Positions 46,860 to 57,930 of a stretch of DNA of 64,000 nucleotides are shown here, one piece after another (position 1 is the stretch's first letter; each line of letters begins with the position of its first letter). The stretch comes from Rapana venosa (lineage: Eukaryota > Mollusca > Gastropoda > Neogastropoda > Muricidae), in NCBI GenBank assembly GCA_028751875.1, contig CM054145.1, positions 1,213,333 through 1,277,332 on the forward strand, given 5' to 3'. The position numbers and the translations under genes are program-made. The notes beneath the pieces were generated by a model. The model had not been told where the DNA came from. It made no database searches and saw only the letters and a list, made by a program, of their open reading frames with translations.

Positions 46860-47740
46860 TGGTTTTTAGCTGTAGGTGATTGTCTTTGTTGTTTCATGGA
46901 TTTTAGCTGAAGGTGATTATCTTTCGTGTTTCATGGATTTTGACCATTAGTCACTATCTTGTTTCTTGGACTTTAGCTGTAGATGATTATCTTTCTTGTT
47001 TCGTGGATTTTCAACATTAGTCACTCTCTTGTTTCATGGATTTTGACCAGTAGTCACTTTCTTGTTTCATGGATTTTAGCTGTAGGTGATTGTCTTTCTT
47101 GTTTCATGGATTTTGACCATTTGTCATTATCTTTCTTGTTTCATGGCTTTGGGTTGTTAGTCACTATCTTGTTTCATGGCTTTGGGCTGTTAGTCACTAT
47201 CTTGTTTCATGGCTTTGGGCTGTTAGTCACTATCTTGTTTCATGGCTTTGGGCTGTTAGTCACTATCTTGTTTCATGGCTTTGGGCTGTTAGTCACTATC
47301 TTGTTTCATGGCTTTGGGCTGTTAGTCACTATCTTGTTTCATGGCTTTGGGTCATTAGTCATTACCTTTCTTGTTTAGTGGATTTTGACCAGTAGTCCCC
47401 ATCTTCCTTGTTTCATGGATTTGGGCTGTAGGTTAGTATCTTTATTATTTCATGGATTTTGACCATTAGTCACTATACCTTCTTGTTTCAAGAATTTTAA
47501 CCATTAGTCGTTATCTTTTTTTGTTTCAGGGATTTTGGCTGTTAGTCACTATCTTTTTTTGTTTCAGGGATTTGGGCTGTTTGTCACTATCTTTGTTTCA
47601 GGGATTTTGACCATTAATCACTTTTGTTTTTGTTTCAGGGATTTTGGCTGTTACTCATTATCTTTCTTGTTTCATGGATTTTGATTGACAGTTTATGTCT
47701 TTCTTGTTTTATGGATTTTTGCTATCAGCTGATACTTTGT
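46860..47740 (+). repeat. minisatellite, 33-bp core with diverged ~35-45-bp edges
   Basis: The core from about 47145 to 47350 has about seven near-perfect units of TTAGTCACTATCTTGTTTC then ATGGCTTTGGGCTG. Diverged units with TTTCATGGATTTTAGCTGT extend to both sides. The array starts about 45 bp after the exon 2 donor. The 33-bp period keeps a Gly-Leu-Leu-Val-Thr-Ile-Leu-Phe-His-Gly-Phe frame open, but it is intronic. Confidence 0.9.
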
Positions 47741-48438
47741 CATTTAATTGAATTTGGGCCAGAATTAAACATGTGTTTTGTTTCATTGATTTTAATCTTT
47801 GTCAATTTTTTACTTTGGTCTTAGACAGTTACTTGGAGAAAGGAAAGTTGCAGAGGCTTTTTTCCCCTTTGTCTGTTTCTCTGTATATTCAACAGAATAG
47901 CGTAAGAGAGAGAGGGAGGGAGCGAGAGAGAGAGAGAGAGATAGAGAGTGTTTCCAAAAAGTTTAGGAAAAAAATATCATTATTGCTGCTCAAAAACAGT
48001 ACTACTGATTATGACAGTCCATTTATGGGAATTTGCAGTTATTTCCTAACAGATTGCTGTCTTGACATGTAAAAGTATGGGAACAGATTTACTGACAGAC
48101 AACAGAATATATGGATGTTTGTAACCAAAGTTAATGATTGATGGCTAGTACATAGAGTTCAATAAAAATTGTTTCTTTCATAATTTGCCTGGGCTGCTAA
48201 TTAGCATTATATCATAGAAAAATTAAGAAGATATTGACTATTATTGTGAAGGGAGTGGGGTTGGGGATTTTTTGTTTGTTTTTTAATGTGCATTTGTCAA
48301 AGATGATTTTAGATTATATCATATGCAGAAGGAAATTATTTAGCATCCCGTTAAAAGTTTCAGAATAAATTGTAGCTCTAGAGAAGTCTGTGGTTTGTTT
48401 GTGATTTGTTGGCTTGATATCTGTACTGTGTTGAGCAG

Positions 48439-48570
48439 CGCACCTTCTTCAACGACCATGGGTGCACTACGTCAGACGCTCAGCAGAAGTACAACAGTCG
48501 TGCTGCCCGCATGTACAGAGACAAACTGCTCAGTCAGGCCCAGCATGCCATGAGGCTTCATGGCACAAAG
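48439..48570 (+). CDS. ARFGAP2/3: ARFGAP2/3 exon 3, end of the ArfGAP domain
   Basis: It reads [39 protein letters not shown] and LHGTK, matching the family's ..FF..HGC...DA..KY.SRAA.MYR.K... helices. Acceptor TGTTGAGCAG, donor AAG|GTAGGG, both phase 0. Confidence 0.96.
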
Positions 48571-50324
48571 GTAGGGTCTCAGTGCGTGTGTGTGTGTGTT
48601 CGTGTGTAACGTATGTGTGTTTGTGGTTGTGTATACTTTGACAGGCATGAGTTGTGTTCTGCGTGTTAATGTAAAATTCCTGGTAAATGTTTCCTTCGTC
48701 AAAGCCTACCAGGAATCATATTTGGGTAAAAGAACATACAAATGAACATTTTGTGTCAAGTTCTTCTCTAAAAAGCACACTCTGAGAATGAAGGTTTGAT
48801 GACTGCTTAAACCGTTTGAAAAAGGAAAAAAACCCCAATCCCAAAACAATACATGATTTGTTGTAGATAGAATTATTTGAAAGAATAAATACAGTGTGCT
48901 TCAGGTTTTAGATCCTTCAAAGCATTACACAAACAGTATAAAAATGCATCATGTGAAAAAAAATGTCGTGTTATTAATTGCCTGGTTTTTCATTTGTTGA
49001 TGTTTTTTGAAAGAGTTTAAAAAAACTGTAAAGGGAGGGTTAAGATAATGGGTGAAATGATAAGCATGGGTGAAGCGATTGTTTTCACTCACTGAATCTG
49101 AAAGCCTAAAAGTATTTTGTGAACACCTTCATTTTTACTGCATCAATTTTGTGTTACTATGGCATTGTGTGTGTGTGTGGGTACATGTGTGTGCGTGTGT
49201 ACACAGACTCTTGTACATTCTAGCTGATATCTTGTTCTATGGTTGGTTTGTGGTGTTTTTCCATTTATAGCATAGTAACATAACTGTGTGTTCAGTAAAA
49301 TTGCATTTGAATATATTTAGGCTGAAATGAAATGTTTTCCTGTTCCCACATGCCTGTCTTCCTCAGCCGAAATCCTATCACACATATAGACTCAATGTTG
49401 AGTTGTGTTTATATGTGTGATGGGGTTACGGCTGAAGAAGAATGCATGTGTTCATTATTGCATGATATGTGAACACTGGGAACAGAACAGCTTGTGTGCT
49501 GGAAAGGATTAGGGTGGAGAAAAGCCCCCTGCTGTTATGGTGATTGTACGAGCATGTGCATAATGGTGTGCTGTTGTGACGATTGCACAAGTATGTGTGT
49601 GATGGTAAGCTGATTGTGTGATGGTTGACAGGCTCTGCTGGAAGAGGAAGGCAGACACAAGGTTGGTGACAGAGGGTTCTCTCTCTCTCACTCACCGGGG
49701 AATAGATGGGGTTCTCATCACTGTCATGATACTGCCCTACTCATTAATTCATGCGGCTGTGCTTTTGTTTTTTTCGTCTCTCCATTGTCACTGTTACATG
49801 TACTGTTGCTGCTTTATCTATAAAGTTGTTCAAGCTTTTCTTTAGTTACATCTAACCTTTTTTTTATTTCCCCCTTGACTCGGACAAAGAAGTTGTACAG
49901 GAGTGGAGTGAGCTGCCCATAAGCTTGGTGTCATTATTGTCAGTGTCCTGTTTGTTTCTGCTGTCACAGTGTGGCCTCTTGCCCTTGATGTGAGTGACCC
50001 TGCTGTGTCCAGAAAGAACAGCCATAGCATATTTGGGAATATCGGTGGTCAGCGTAACTGCCCTTAGATTCTCCATTCTGGACCATTGCAAGTAAAGGAG
50101 CATTTTCGTCCAGTAAAACGTGCTGCATCCCGCAAGCTACAGGGCCACCAATGTGAAAATGTCTCAGACAGCCCATCAGCAGTATAAGAATGAGGGAAGC
50201 TGCACTTCATCACTGTTAGAATGATTGAGGTGAAGCGTCAGGAGAGAATAGGTGCTGAATATTCCCCATAAGGCCTTTGACCAGCAAATGTTTATGTCTG
50301 AAAGCTTCAACCTTTCCCAGCAAG
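48571..50324 (+). other. ARFGAP2/3 intron 3, left part
   Basis: Contains a GT-rich start (48585-48640) and a possible 30-nt microexon at 49632-49661 (reading ALLEEEGRHK between AG and GT). 49880-50200 has balanced composition and open minus-strand frames but matches no family I know. Confidence 0.4.
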
Positions 50325-50465
50325 TAACCCGCTCAGGGTAACCAACCATCTACTAGCTCTTCCCTCTGTATCACCCACTACTGGGTTACCGTAGCCTACA
50401 AATGTGCAGTGCATGTGTACTGGAAAAAAGGGGTTCTCTCCCTCAAAATAGGGATAGTGTTAATG
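50325..50465 (+). repeat. dispersed repeat related to 62135-62300
   Basis: GGTAACCAACCATCTACTAG, CTGGGTTACCGTAGCC, TGTGCAGTGCATGTGTACT and GAACCCC-type blocks recur in inverted orientation at 62135-62300. A short related piece is at 33335-33390. The family is unknown. Confidence 0.65.
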
Positions 50466-51479
50466 GCAGTGTAGAGTTGTCTTTTTTATATTTTAAGTTT
50501 TTTTTAAAAAAGCTACGCAGTACTTAACAACAGTGCTGTTGATTGTTTTGTGATACTGTTGCTTACTTGAATCTCTTTATAGTTTTCACTGTAACTTCAG
50601 TCACAATCTACGTAAAGTTTGCTTGTTTTCTTATGGTTAACAACCTGTCCAGGTTTTTTGAATATGAAAAGTCATTTCTGTTTTTCACTGCAATGCAGTG
50701 ATAAATGTGCAGTGTTGATTTCAAACTAGGGGGAGAAAAACTGTATGTGTTAGAATAGAGTTTTGAAGAAGGAATAATGTTGAAAAACCACAGCCTACTA
50801 CTCCACAGTGGCTACAGTTGAAGATGGTGTCTGTGGGTCGATTTTCTTTTTTGTCTGTAAAGTGCATTTTCTGTACAGTATTGTGTAGTGTTTATTGTAG
50901 GGTAGCGTTTTGTTCTTCAAATGTCTGTGTGTGAAGCTCGAAACTGTCCCTTGTCAGGACGGTAGTGCATCATCATTCACAGTTCATCCCAACCTTTCTT
51001 GTTGTCTGTCTGGTTTGTTTCTGTACATGCATGTTGGTATCTGAGTGAAGTAGACTTGTGGACGACTTGGGGAGAACTGTGTAGTTGTCATAGGCTGGTC
51101 ATGCATGCTGACCAGTACATACATGTGTAGTAGACTTGGGATTTGGTCAGTTGGTTAACATGCAGGACAAGCTGATGCAATAATGATAATAATATATGGA
51201 ATTTATTGTGTGGGCAAGTCAGAGTTGTTATAGAAAGGACAGCAGTCTGGGTTTCAATGGAATCCCAACCATGGACCTTGAGGAGTAGGCCACTAACCGC
51301 TTTTCAGAACTTTGTAGGATTGCCAGGACAGAGACTGGAACAGTTTTCATGGCAGTGGTGTTTTTGTAATGGACCGTCACAAATCGGGAACAACTCGTCG
51401 GGATTATTTCACCTGGCAGTGATGCTGAAGGGATTGACGGGCAGGAGACTGAATTCACTCACTGGAACAACTGGCCTGA
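50466..51479 (+). other. ARFGAP2/3 intron 3, middle part
   Basis: Unique-looking intron DNA with a half-copy of the TAATAATATATGGAATTTAT element near 51184. No gene is seen. Confidence 0.4.
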
Positions 51480-51850
51480 AACTGGCACCTGGAACATCTT
51501 ACCTGGAACATCTCACCTGAAACATATCTGATACATGTCAACGGGAACATCTCACCTGGACCATCTCACCTGAAGCAGTTCACCTGGAACTGGAACATCT
51601 CATCTGGAACATCTCATCTGGAACATATCACCTAACAATCTCACCTGGAACATCTTAACCTGGCTCTTTCATTGTAGACTGTCGGGAAACTTTTGGGAAA
51701 CAAGTCGCCTGGAATAAGGGAACATCTCACCTGGAACATCTCGCCTGAAGCAGTTCACCTGGAACATCTCACCTGGAACATATCGCCTGGAACATCTCAC
51801 CTGGAACATATCGCCTGGAACATCTCACCTGGAACATCTTAACCCAGCTC
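51480..51850 (+). repeat. 15-bp minisatellite (CACCTGGAACATCTC)n
   Basis: More than twenty units of CACCTGGAACATCTC with variants. Inside it a longer block (CTCTTTCATTGTAGAC...GTCAGGAAACTTTTG...GAAACAAGTC) occurs twice, about 51663 and 51848, so there is a higher-order repeat of about 185 bp. Confidence 0.85.
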
Positions 51851-54787
51851 TTTCATTGTAGACCGTCAGGAAACTTTTGTGAAACAAGTCACCTGGAAGA
51901 AGTCATTGGAAAGGACTCGCTGTACCAACTGACCTGGACCAAGTCATCAGGAACTGGTGGTGGGGTTGTCCATGAGGATGCAGGGGACATTTTTGTGAGG
52001 ATGGCTCTGAAATGCTCTGACTAGAGTCCTCTGTGAACCAGGCGAACATCTACAGAATTTGGAGGCATCTCTCTGTGTTCTGGGTACAGCCTTCTGTCAG
52101 GTCTTGGCTTTGACTAGGGTTTTTTGTTCTCATTAGAATGGCCTGAGATGTCATTACTGGTTGTTGTTTTTTATGGAAAGATAGAACCACAGACTCATGC
52201 TTTGGGAGTAGCACATTATCTTCTGTAGTAAGAAAGTGTGTATATGTATATCTTTTGAGTTGTATTACTTTTCACTGTTCAGTTGATTCTGTATCAATGG
52301 CCTCTGGAAGAAAGTGTCTCAGTTACTGCACACGAAGAGTTTGTTTGGTTTTGTTTTGTTTTTTTCGTTTTCAAAGTAAGAACCATTGAACAACATTGAG
52401 GTCTCATTTAGTGCACGTCATTAAGTGTATACAGCCTTTGGGTGGGGCTTGCAGACGTCACCTTCTGTTTGCCTGAAAAATCTATGCTGCTTTGTGTATA
52501 GACACTGACCATTGACTCTCTAGTTTTATACACATTTCATGTATTGATTTTTTTATCTGATTTATGTTTCTTTTGTGGTATATCGATTTGTTTCCAATAA
52601 TGTCATGTAATTTTATGTATGTTCTCTTTATCGTTGGCCATGGGGCTGAGTAACACACTCCATAAACTTGCAGAATGGGGGTCAGACATGTTGTGTGATT
52701 ATTTATCCGTCCTCATGTCGTGTGTTGGTCACCCAGTGAGCAGACTGCTTTCAACCTGGTTTCCTCCCTTTTTGGTTGCTTGGGTTGTCAGTAGTTGAAT
52801 GCTTCTACAGCATTGGAAAGGAGGGAGGGGCCTGGCAAACAAACCCAACGTGCATTTTTCCTATAGTGTGTTTGAATGATTCTAATGTCTCCTGATGGGA
52901 CAAGCAGGGAAATCTAAAGCAGCCAACAGACCAGCCTCCTGCAGCGTAAGGCTGGGATGGTCGGGGTGAAACAACAGATCCCCAACGCATTGTCTGTCTC
53001 TGCAAATGTACGCCTCAAGACGCTTGAGGAGTCAGCTTTAACCTGGCTGTTCAAAACGGGTTCTGCTCTATTCTCAGACTGATTGCTTGCCTTCCTCCAG
53101 CCAATCAGTGCTCAGTTTGATGTGTAAGGTCACATTGTTGCACACACTAGCATGTGTGCCTTGTGAATCTGACTGAAGCCCTTGAGCACACAGCGACCTT
53201 TTTCTTGTACGTGTTTCTAAAGTTTCGTGTTGTAGTCTGTCGTTTTCACTCGGACAGGGGGGTAGCAAACAGGGTTGAAGGAACTGCAAGGTAGAAAAGG
53301 ATAGTGTGTCATGGGCTTAACTGCATGTTTCCAACACTTGCCCTTCCCTGCCCCCTTCTCCCTTGCATTTTCTTTTTTTTGCCTCCCTGTTTGCAATTCA
53401 TCTGTGAGCTCAAAATGAGAATTGTACTTGGAAATTTATGTGTGGAAGAAAGGAATTTTTGATAAAGAAATAACACGCACACTCCCACCCTGAGACAGTT
53501 ATGACGTGCTTTAGTTTCTAAACACGACTGTGCTGCACTAACAGATGAAGGAAATGAATGCTTTTAATGCACGTCCAATCCCAGCTGAATTGATGAGCGC
53601 TGCATTCCTATGAGCAGCTGAATGCTGGCTGTATCAAAGTGTGCTGCATGATCAGACATTTCCTTCTACGAATAATCTTTCATACATTGACTTCTAGAGG
53701 TTTTGTTTTTTGTTGTTGTTTGGTTTGGGGTTTTTTGTTGTTGTTGTTTTTTGGGGGGGGTTGTTTTCGTTTAAATATGTATTGTAGTGTTGTTGCCTGG
53801 TAAAACTGTTTTTTGGAATGGCTGTGTTCATTGCTTTAAAAAAAACAATTTTTAAGCCCACCCCCACCCCCCCTCTGCAAAAGAAACCCCCCAAACCCAC
53901 CAAATAAAACACAATGAAACAAAACCCAACAGCCAAATAGACAACAACAACAGCATAATCCCCTTTTGATGTATTATTGATGATATGGAACAACACACAC
54001 TAAGTTATTATTAAGGAGAAAGACTTTTCACATGATTGTTATAAGATTGTATTATGTTATGTTTGTTGCTGTGAAAAAGCCACATTTTAGATTTAGCCTT
54101 ATAACTGATAAGTAGAGAAATTATTGTGTGGCTGCCTGGTGGCAGGGTGTGTCTGAACCAAGTGGTTGTTGACCAGCAAACTGAGATTTGAAAGAAAAAA
54201 TTGAATGGTTGATTTTGACTTCATGTGTGTGCGCTTTTTAAAAAAAAAATATTTTTTTTACCCTTGTAAATGTTTGCAGTTTCCATAATTTTAATTTTCT
54301 GCTTGAATTTTCAATGAGATGACAGCCTTGATAAGCGCCTCTATGTGCTTTGGTAGGGTCATGATTATGAGCATCACTATTGATTGTCTGTTAAATCTGT
54401 ATTGATGTAGTTTTGAGACACTATAGTACATGATTCTGCTGAAGTCACTAAGTAACGCTGTCATCTACAGTTTTCAGATGGATATTTGTTCTACATTTAT
54501 TATTTTTTTGGCAGTGAATTTAATGAGGATGAAAACTGTGTGGTCTCTTGTTTGACAAGCTGAAGTTCTGTGGTAACTGAAGTAGTAGAAGACAAGTGAG
54601 TGCTGTCAGACTTGGCTTTGTGGTGTAACAGGATGGACAGAGTCAAGAAGCTGGTTCATTGTAGGATACACTTCTGAAGCAGGCATCTGTGTGCAGTGCA
54701 CTGCTCTGTCTGTCTGTCTGTCTGTCATGGGACTGTGCAAGCAGGCAACTGTAGGCAAAGGGAACTGGTTTTCGTCCTCCCTTTTTC
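51851..54787 (+). other. ARFGAP2/3 intron 3, unassigned
   Basis: T-rich intron DNA with a (CTGT)n run at 54704-54726. No exon, RNA gene or transposon end was recognised. Confidence 0.4.
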
Positions 54788-55487
54788 TTAACCTCTTAAC
54801 TGCCAAGTGCAAGTGCACCCTCTATGCCGGGGAATATGTACCACTTGCTATGTTCATGTCCCTCTTACTCAGAAATGACTAAATGAATAATCCTGATAGT
54901 CTGCCCAATGACAGTATATCGTAGATTGTTTTGAGGCAAGCTCAAATTAGTTAGCATGATATTTCACTACGAAAATATGTTTAAAATGTAAAAAATGAAC
55001 AAAAAGTACACTTTCTTCATCACCACTGTCATTTGATACCCCCCATAATTCAATAACTCAAATTAAGTCCAGGCAAAATCTCAGTTGTTTTTTTAAATGC
55101 ACTATCTCCTGAATCATACATGATCGCTTTCATCACTGTCAGAATTATCTACAGTTTTATTTGCCACTTTTTCAGCTGTGTAACGTTATTGATACCTTCA
55201 ACGAGAAGTGTCAGCCATTTTGGAGAAGAACTGCCCAAGCAGTCATGCATAATAACACAAAATACGAGCTAAAAAACAATCTTTTTTGCTACGGTTTTTG
55301 CAGCTGGATGTTGCCAAGCAACAGGAGAGTGATCTCCATTAATTTTTTAGTTCTTTCCCTTTAATTGTACTCAAAGAAGGTGGCTTGTTTACTTTGGTTT
55401 AAACCCCAGAACATTTCCGGGTTGTAGGCGTATAGGGTGCACATTTAGCCCTGGAAAATGTCCAGGGTGGGGCAGTCAAGTGGTTAA
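54788..55487. mobile_element. piggyBac-like non-autonomous element with TTAA ends
   Basis: TTAA at 54788-54791 and at 55484-55487 flank a 692-bp element. Its ends CCTCTTAACTGCC and (reverse complement) CCACTTGACTGCC are terminal inverted repeats. TTAA target duplication and a CC...ACTGCC terminus are typical of piggyBac relatives. There is no transposase, so it is MITE-like. A partial second copy is at 63269-63800. Confidence 0.8.
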
Positions 55488-55799
55488 AAAAAAGTTTTTT
55501 AACTGTATCATTTTCAAGTGTGTTTGTGTGTTATAGCAATCTGATGCATGTGAGTAAAGTAGCACTTCCTTTATCTTTATATACAAGGCAGTGTTGAATT
55601 TGTAGACACTTTGTGGTGTCATAACTGACCTTTTTTTTCAGAAATGTTTTCAGTGTAAGGTGGTTGCCAAGAATATGGCGGTTTTCTTTGGGGGGGGGGG
55701 TTTGATGGCATGCAAGGCTAAACAGTTGTGACATGTACATTATTTTGTTCATGTGGTGTGTGTATGCTTTGTTATATATTCCCTTTGAGAATCAAAGTA

Positions 55800-55972
55800 A
55801 AGTGCAGTATACATGTGTGTTGGGAGGATGGGGTGGGGAGGGGGGTTGGTGACTAAGAAATTGATCAATGTCTGCATGATTATCTGTGAAATAAAGTGAT
55901 CAGTGTGTGGGTGTGTGTATGGTTACATGAATTGTGAGAAGCAGCAATAGACAGACATTTAATGATATATGT
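55800..55972 (+). repeat. copy of the block upstream of exon 4
   Basis: TTGGTGACTAAGAAATTGAT, TGTCTGCATGATTATCTGTG and GGTTACATGAATTGTGA match 56660-56800. The two copies are separated by the SINE-hairpin-SINE cluster. Confidence 0.8.
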
Positions 55973-56166
55973 CCTTCGGATGAGACTATAAACCGAGGCC
56001 CCATGTGCGAACGCATGCAGAACATCTTGTGCATACGTTATATCCTGTTTCGCTTTTCGAAAGAGTAGGCCTTTGTGTGCCGGTGGGAACAGATGACAAA
56101 ATTTACAAAACCACATACACACGGGGACTGGATTTGAAAAAGCACATGTGCTTATTCCATTATCCT
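55972..56166 (+). mobile_element. SINE body, plus strand
   Basis: CCTTCGGATGAGACTATAAA, AGAGTAGGCCTTTGTGTGCC, GGGAACAGATGACAAAATTT and a GCACATGTGCTTATTCCATT tail. It is the left arm of a fold-back with 56345-56500. Confidence 0.8.
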
Positions 56167-56187
56167 AAAAAAAAACAACCAATAAGC

Positions 56188-56311
56188 ATCTGAGTGCTTT
56201 GATTTGTTGCTTTACAAGATTCAGCGCTATATAAATCTATATTATTATTATAATGTATGGAATTTATATAGCGCTGAATCTTGTAAAGCAACAAATCAAA
56301 GCGCTCAGATG
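56188..56311. repeat. palindromic hairpin element
   Basis: CATCTGAGTGCTTTGATTTG ... GATTCAGCGCTATATAAAT is mirrored after a short (ATT)n loop. Arms of about 60 bp pair almost perfectly. Confidence 0.92.
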
Positions 56312-56344
56312 ATTTTTTGGGGGTTTTTTTGGTGTGGATTTTTT

Positions 56345-56500
56345 TAATGCGTGTGTATGTGGTTTTTAAAATTTTGTCATCTGTTCCCACCAGCACACAA
56401 TGGCCTACTCTTTCAAACAGCGGAACAGGATTTTACGTGTGCGCAAGATGTTCTGCATGCTGTTATACATGGGCTTGTGTAAGTCTCATCGAAGACTTTG
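56345..56500 (-). mobile_element. SINE body, minus strand
   Basis: AAATTTTGTCATCTGTTCCC, ATGGCCTACTC and AACAGCGGAACAGGATTTTA are the reverse of the family body. Confidence 0.8.
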
Positions 56501-56639
56501 ACATCAGTTCGATTTTTTTTTTGACAACTGGGAAGAAAGGGCGAGCTGAGGAATCGATACATAGAACCTCCGGTTTACTTGTTGCGGCAACGTCTTACAT
56601 CTGCACTTCCTACAAGAATCAAAGTAGTAAGTGCGTATA

Positions 56640-56973
56640 CGTGTGTGTTGGTGTGTTGGGTTGGGTAGAGGGTTGGTGACAAAGAAATTGATCGATGTCT
56701 GCATGATTATCTGTGGATATAGTGATCAGTGTGTGTGTGTGGTTACATGAATTGTGAAAAGAAGCAACAGACAGCCATACAATGATGTATACACGTGTGT
56801 TGGTGTGTGTGTGTGTGTGGTTACATGAATTGTGAAAAGAAGCAATAGACAGCCATACAATGATGTATACACGTGTGGCGTGTGTGTGTGTAGTTACATG
56901 AATTGTGAAAAGAAGCAATAGACAGCCATACAATGATGTGTACACGTGTGTTGGTGTGTGTGTGGGTGTGCAG
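56640..56973 (+). repeat. ~62-78-bp tandem repeat running into the exon 4 acceptor
   Basis: Units of GTGTGGTTACATGAATTGTG, AAAAGAAGCAATAGACAGCC and ATACAATGATGTATACACGT recur near 56740, 56818 and 56890. The last one continues as GTGTTGGTGTGTGTGTGGGT then GTGCAG, the exon 4 acceptor. Confidence 0.85.
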
Positions 56974-57133
56974 GTGCAGATTGACGCCCATGCAGAGCCG
57001 GCATCCCCGGAAGGCAAGGAGGTGGACTTCTTCTCGGAGCACACCAAGGACGAGGGCCGGGAAGACCTGATGGCCGACCAGAAGCTCTTCACCCCACAGC
57101 CCGTCAAAAACGGCACCCTCAACAACTCCCAGG
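56974..57133 (+). CDS. ARFGAP2/3: ARFGAP2/3 exon 4
   Basis: It reads VQIDAHAEPASPEGKEVDFF, SEHTKDEGREDLMADQKLF and TPQPVKNGTLNNSQ plus one base. HGTK|VQID and DFFSEHT align with the segment that follows the ArfGAP domain in ARFGAP2/3 (HGT..WID...DFF.EHT). The acceptor is GT-rich, the donor is G|GTCAGT in phase 1 and fits exon 5. This linker leads to the coatomer-binding part of the protein. Confidence 0.92.
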
Positions 57134-57240
57134 GTCAGTTGCTCTCCCTGTGTCCTCTGTCTGCGTGTACATATATCTGTCTGTCTATCTGATGGTTGGA
57201 ATTAGTTGTCTGTCTGGGTTTTTCCCCCCTCACTCCTCAG

Positions 57241-57536
57241 CTAAAAAAAGGTAAAGTAAAGGAGTCCCATAACCTATAAGGTCGTAGGGGAGCGAGGCGT
57301 CAGAGACCTCACTTCTCTAGGGCCAGCATATTGAGGGCAGAGGCGCCCATCTCCTCTCCCTCGCTGCTTTACCTTCCCTGACCCTAAAGAGGGCAGGTAC
57401 CCATTTATAGCTGGGGGAACTGTACTGAAGCCAAGGCGCGCCAACGGTCACCCATCCAAGTGGTAACCACGCTGGACGCTGCTTAACTTGGCTGGGGGAA
57501 GCGAGTGCTCCGACCACTGAGCTATCCCGTCCCTCC
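57241..57536 (-). mobile_element. composite tRNA-like/5S-like SINE, copy 3 (best preserved)
   Basis: On the minus strand: GACGGGATAGCTCAGTGGTC (tRNA A box), CGGAGCACTCGC, then AAGTTAAGCAGCGTC, GTGGTTACCACTTGGATGGG and TGACCG, which follows the 3' half of 5S rRNA almost base for base. The body has TTCAGTACAGTTCCCCCAGC, GTCAGGGAAGGTAAAGCAGC and CCTCAATATGCTGGCC, and ends CTTTACTTTACC. Confidence 0.85.
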
Positions 57537-57664
57537 TCAGCTAGAGCTCCCCAGTTCACCAGTGGTGAGAGTTTTGTGTATGGGATGTGTCCCGTCTGGT
57601 GGGGTGGGTAGGTTGTCTGCTTGGGTACACGTTTGTCTCCGTTTTAGTTTGAGTCTTAGGAGGA

Positions 57665-57930
57665 AGGGGGTAGGGTGGGTAAGACGTTCACCTGCCTAAC
57701 AAACTGTGAGGTTCTGGGTTTGATTCCCAGCCTTGCCCTTCCTTCCCAGTTTGACCCCCCAAAAATGGAGCTGAATATCCAAGTCCTTTGGATGAGACTA
57801 TAAACCACGGCTCCATGTGCAAAAGCGTGCAGAACATTTTATGCACACAATAAAAAACCAGTTCCACTTTTGGATTTTGTGCCAGTAGGAACGGATGACA
57901 AAAAATATTAAAAGTCATGCCCATGTTTTA
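57665..57930 (+). mobile_element. tRNA-derived SINE with head and body
   Basis: The B box GGTTTGATTCC (57717-57727) sits in a tRNA-like head, followed by TTCCCAGTTTGACC, CCTTTGGATGAGACTATAAA, GGCTCCATGTGC and GGAACGGATGACAAAAA. This copy links the tRNA head to the body seen alone at several other places. Confidence 0.8.

Noticed and set aside
47145..47375. Hydrophobic repeat peptide (GLLVTILFHGF)n as a possible membrane protein
   Set aside because: It is the in-frame reading of a 33-bp minisatellite just inside intron 2 of ARFGAP2/3.
49842..50176. Minus-strand frames in intron 3 of ARFGAP2/3 with balanced amino-acid composition
   Set aside because: Three short overlapping frames, no known motif and no splice-supported continuation. 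A decayed transposon or processed copy is possible but not shown.
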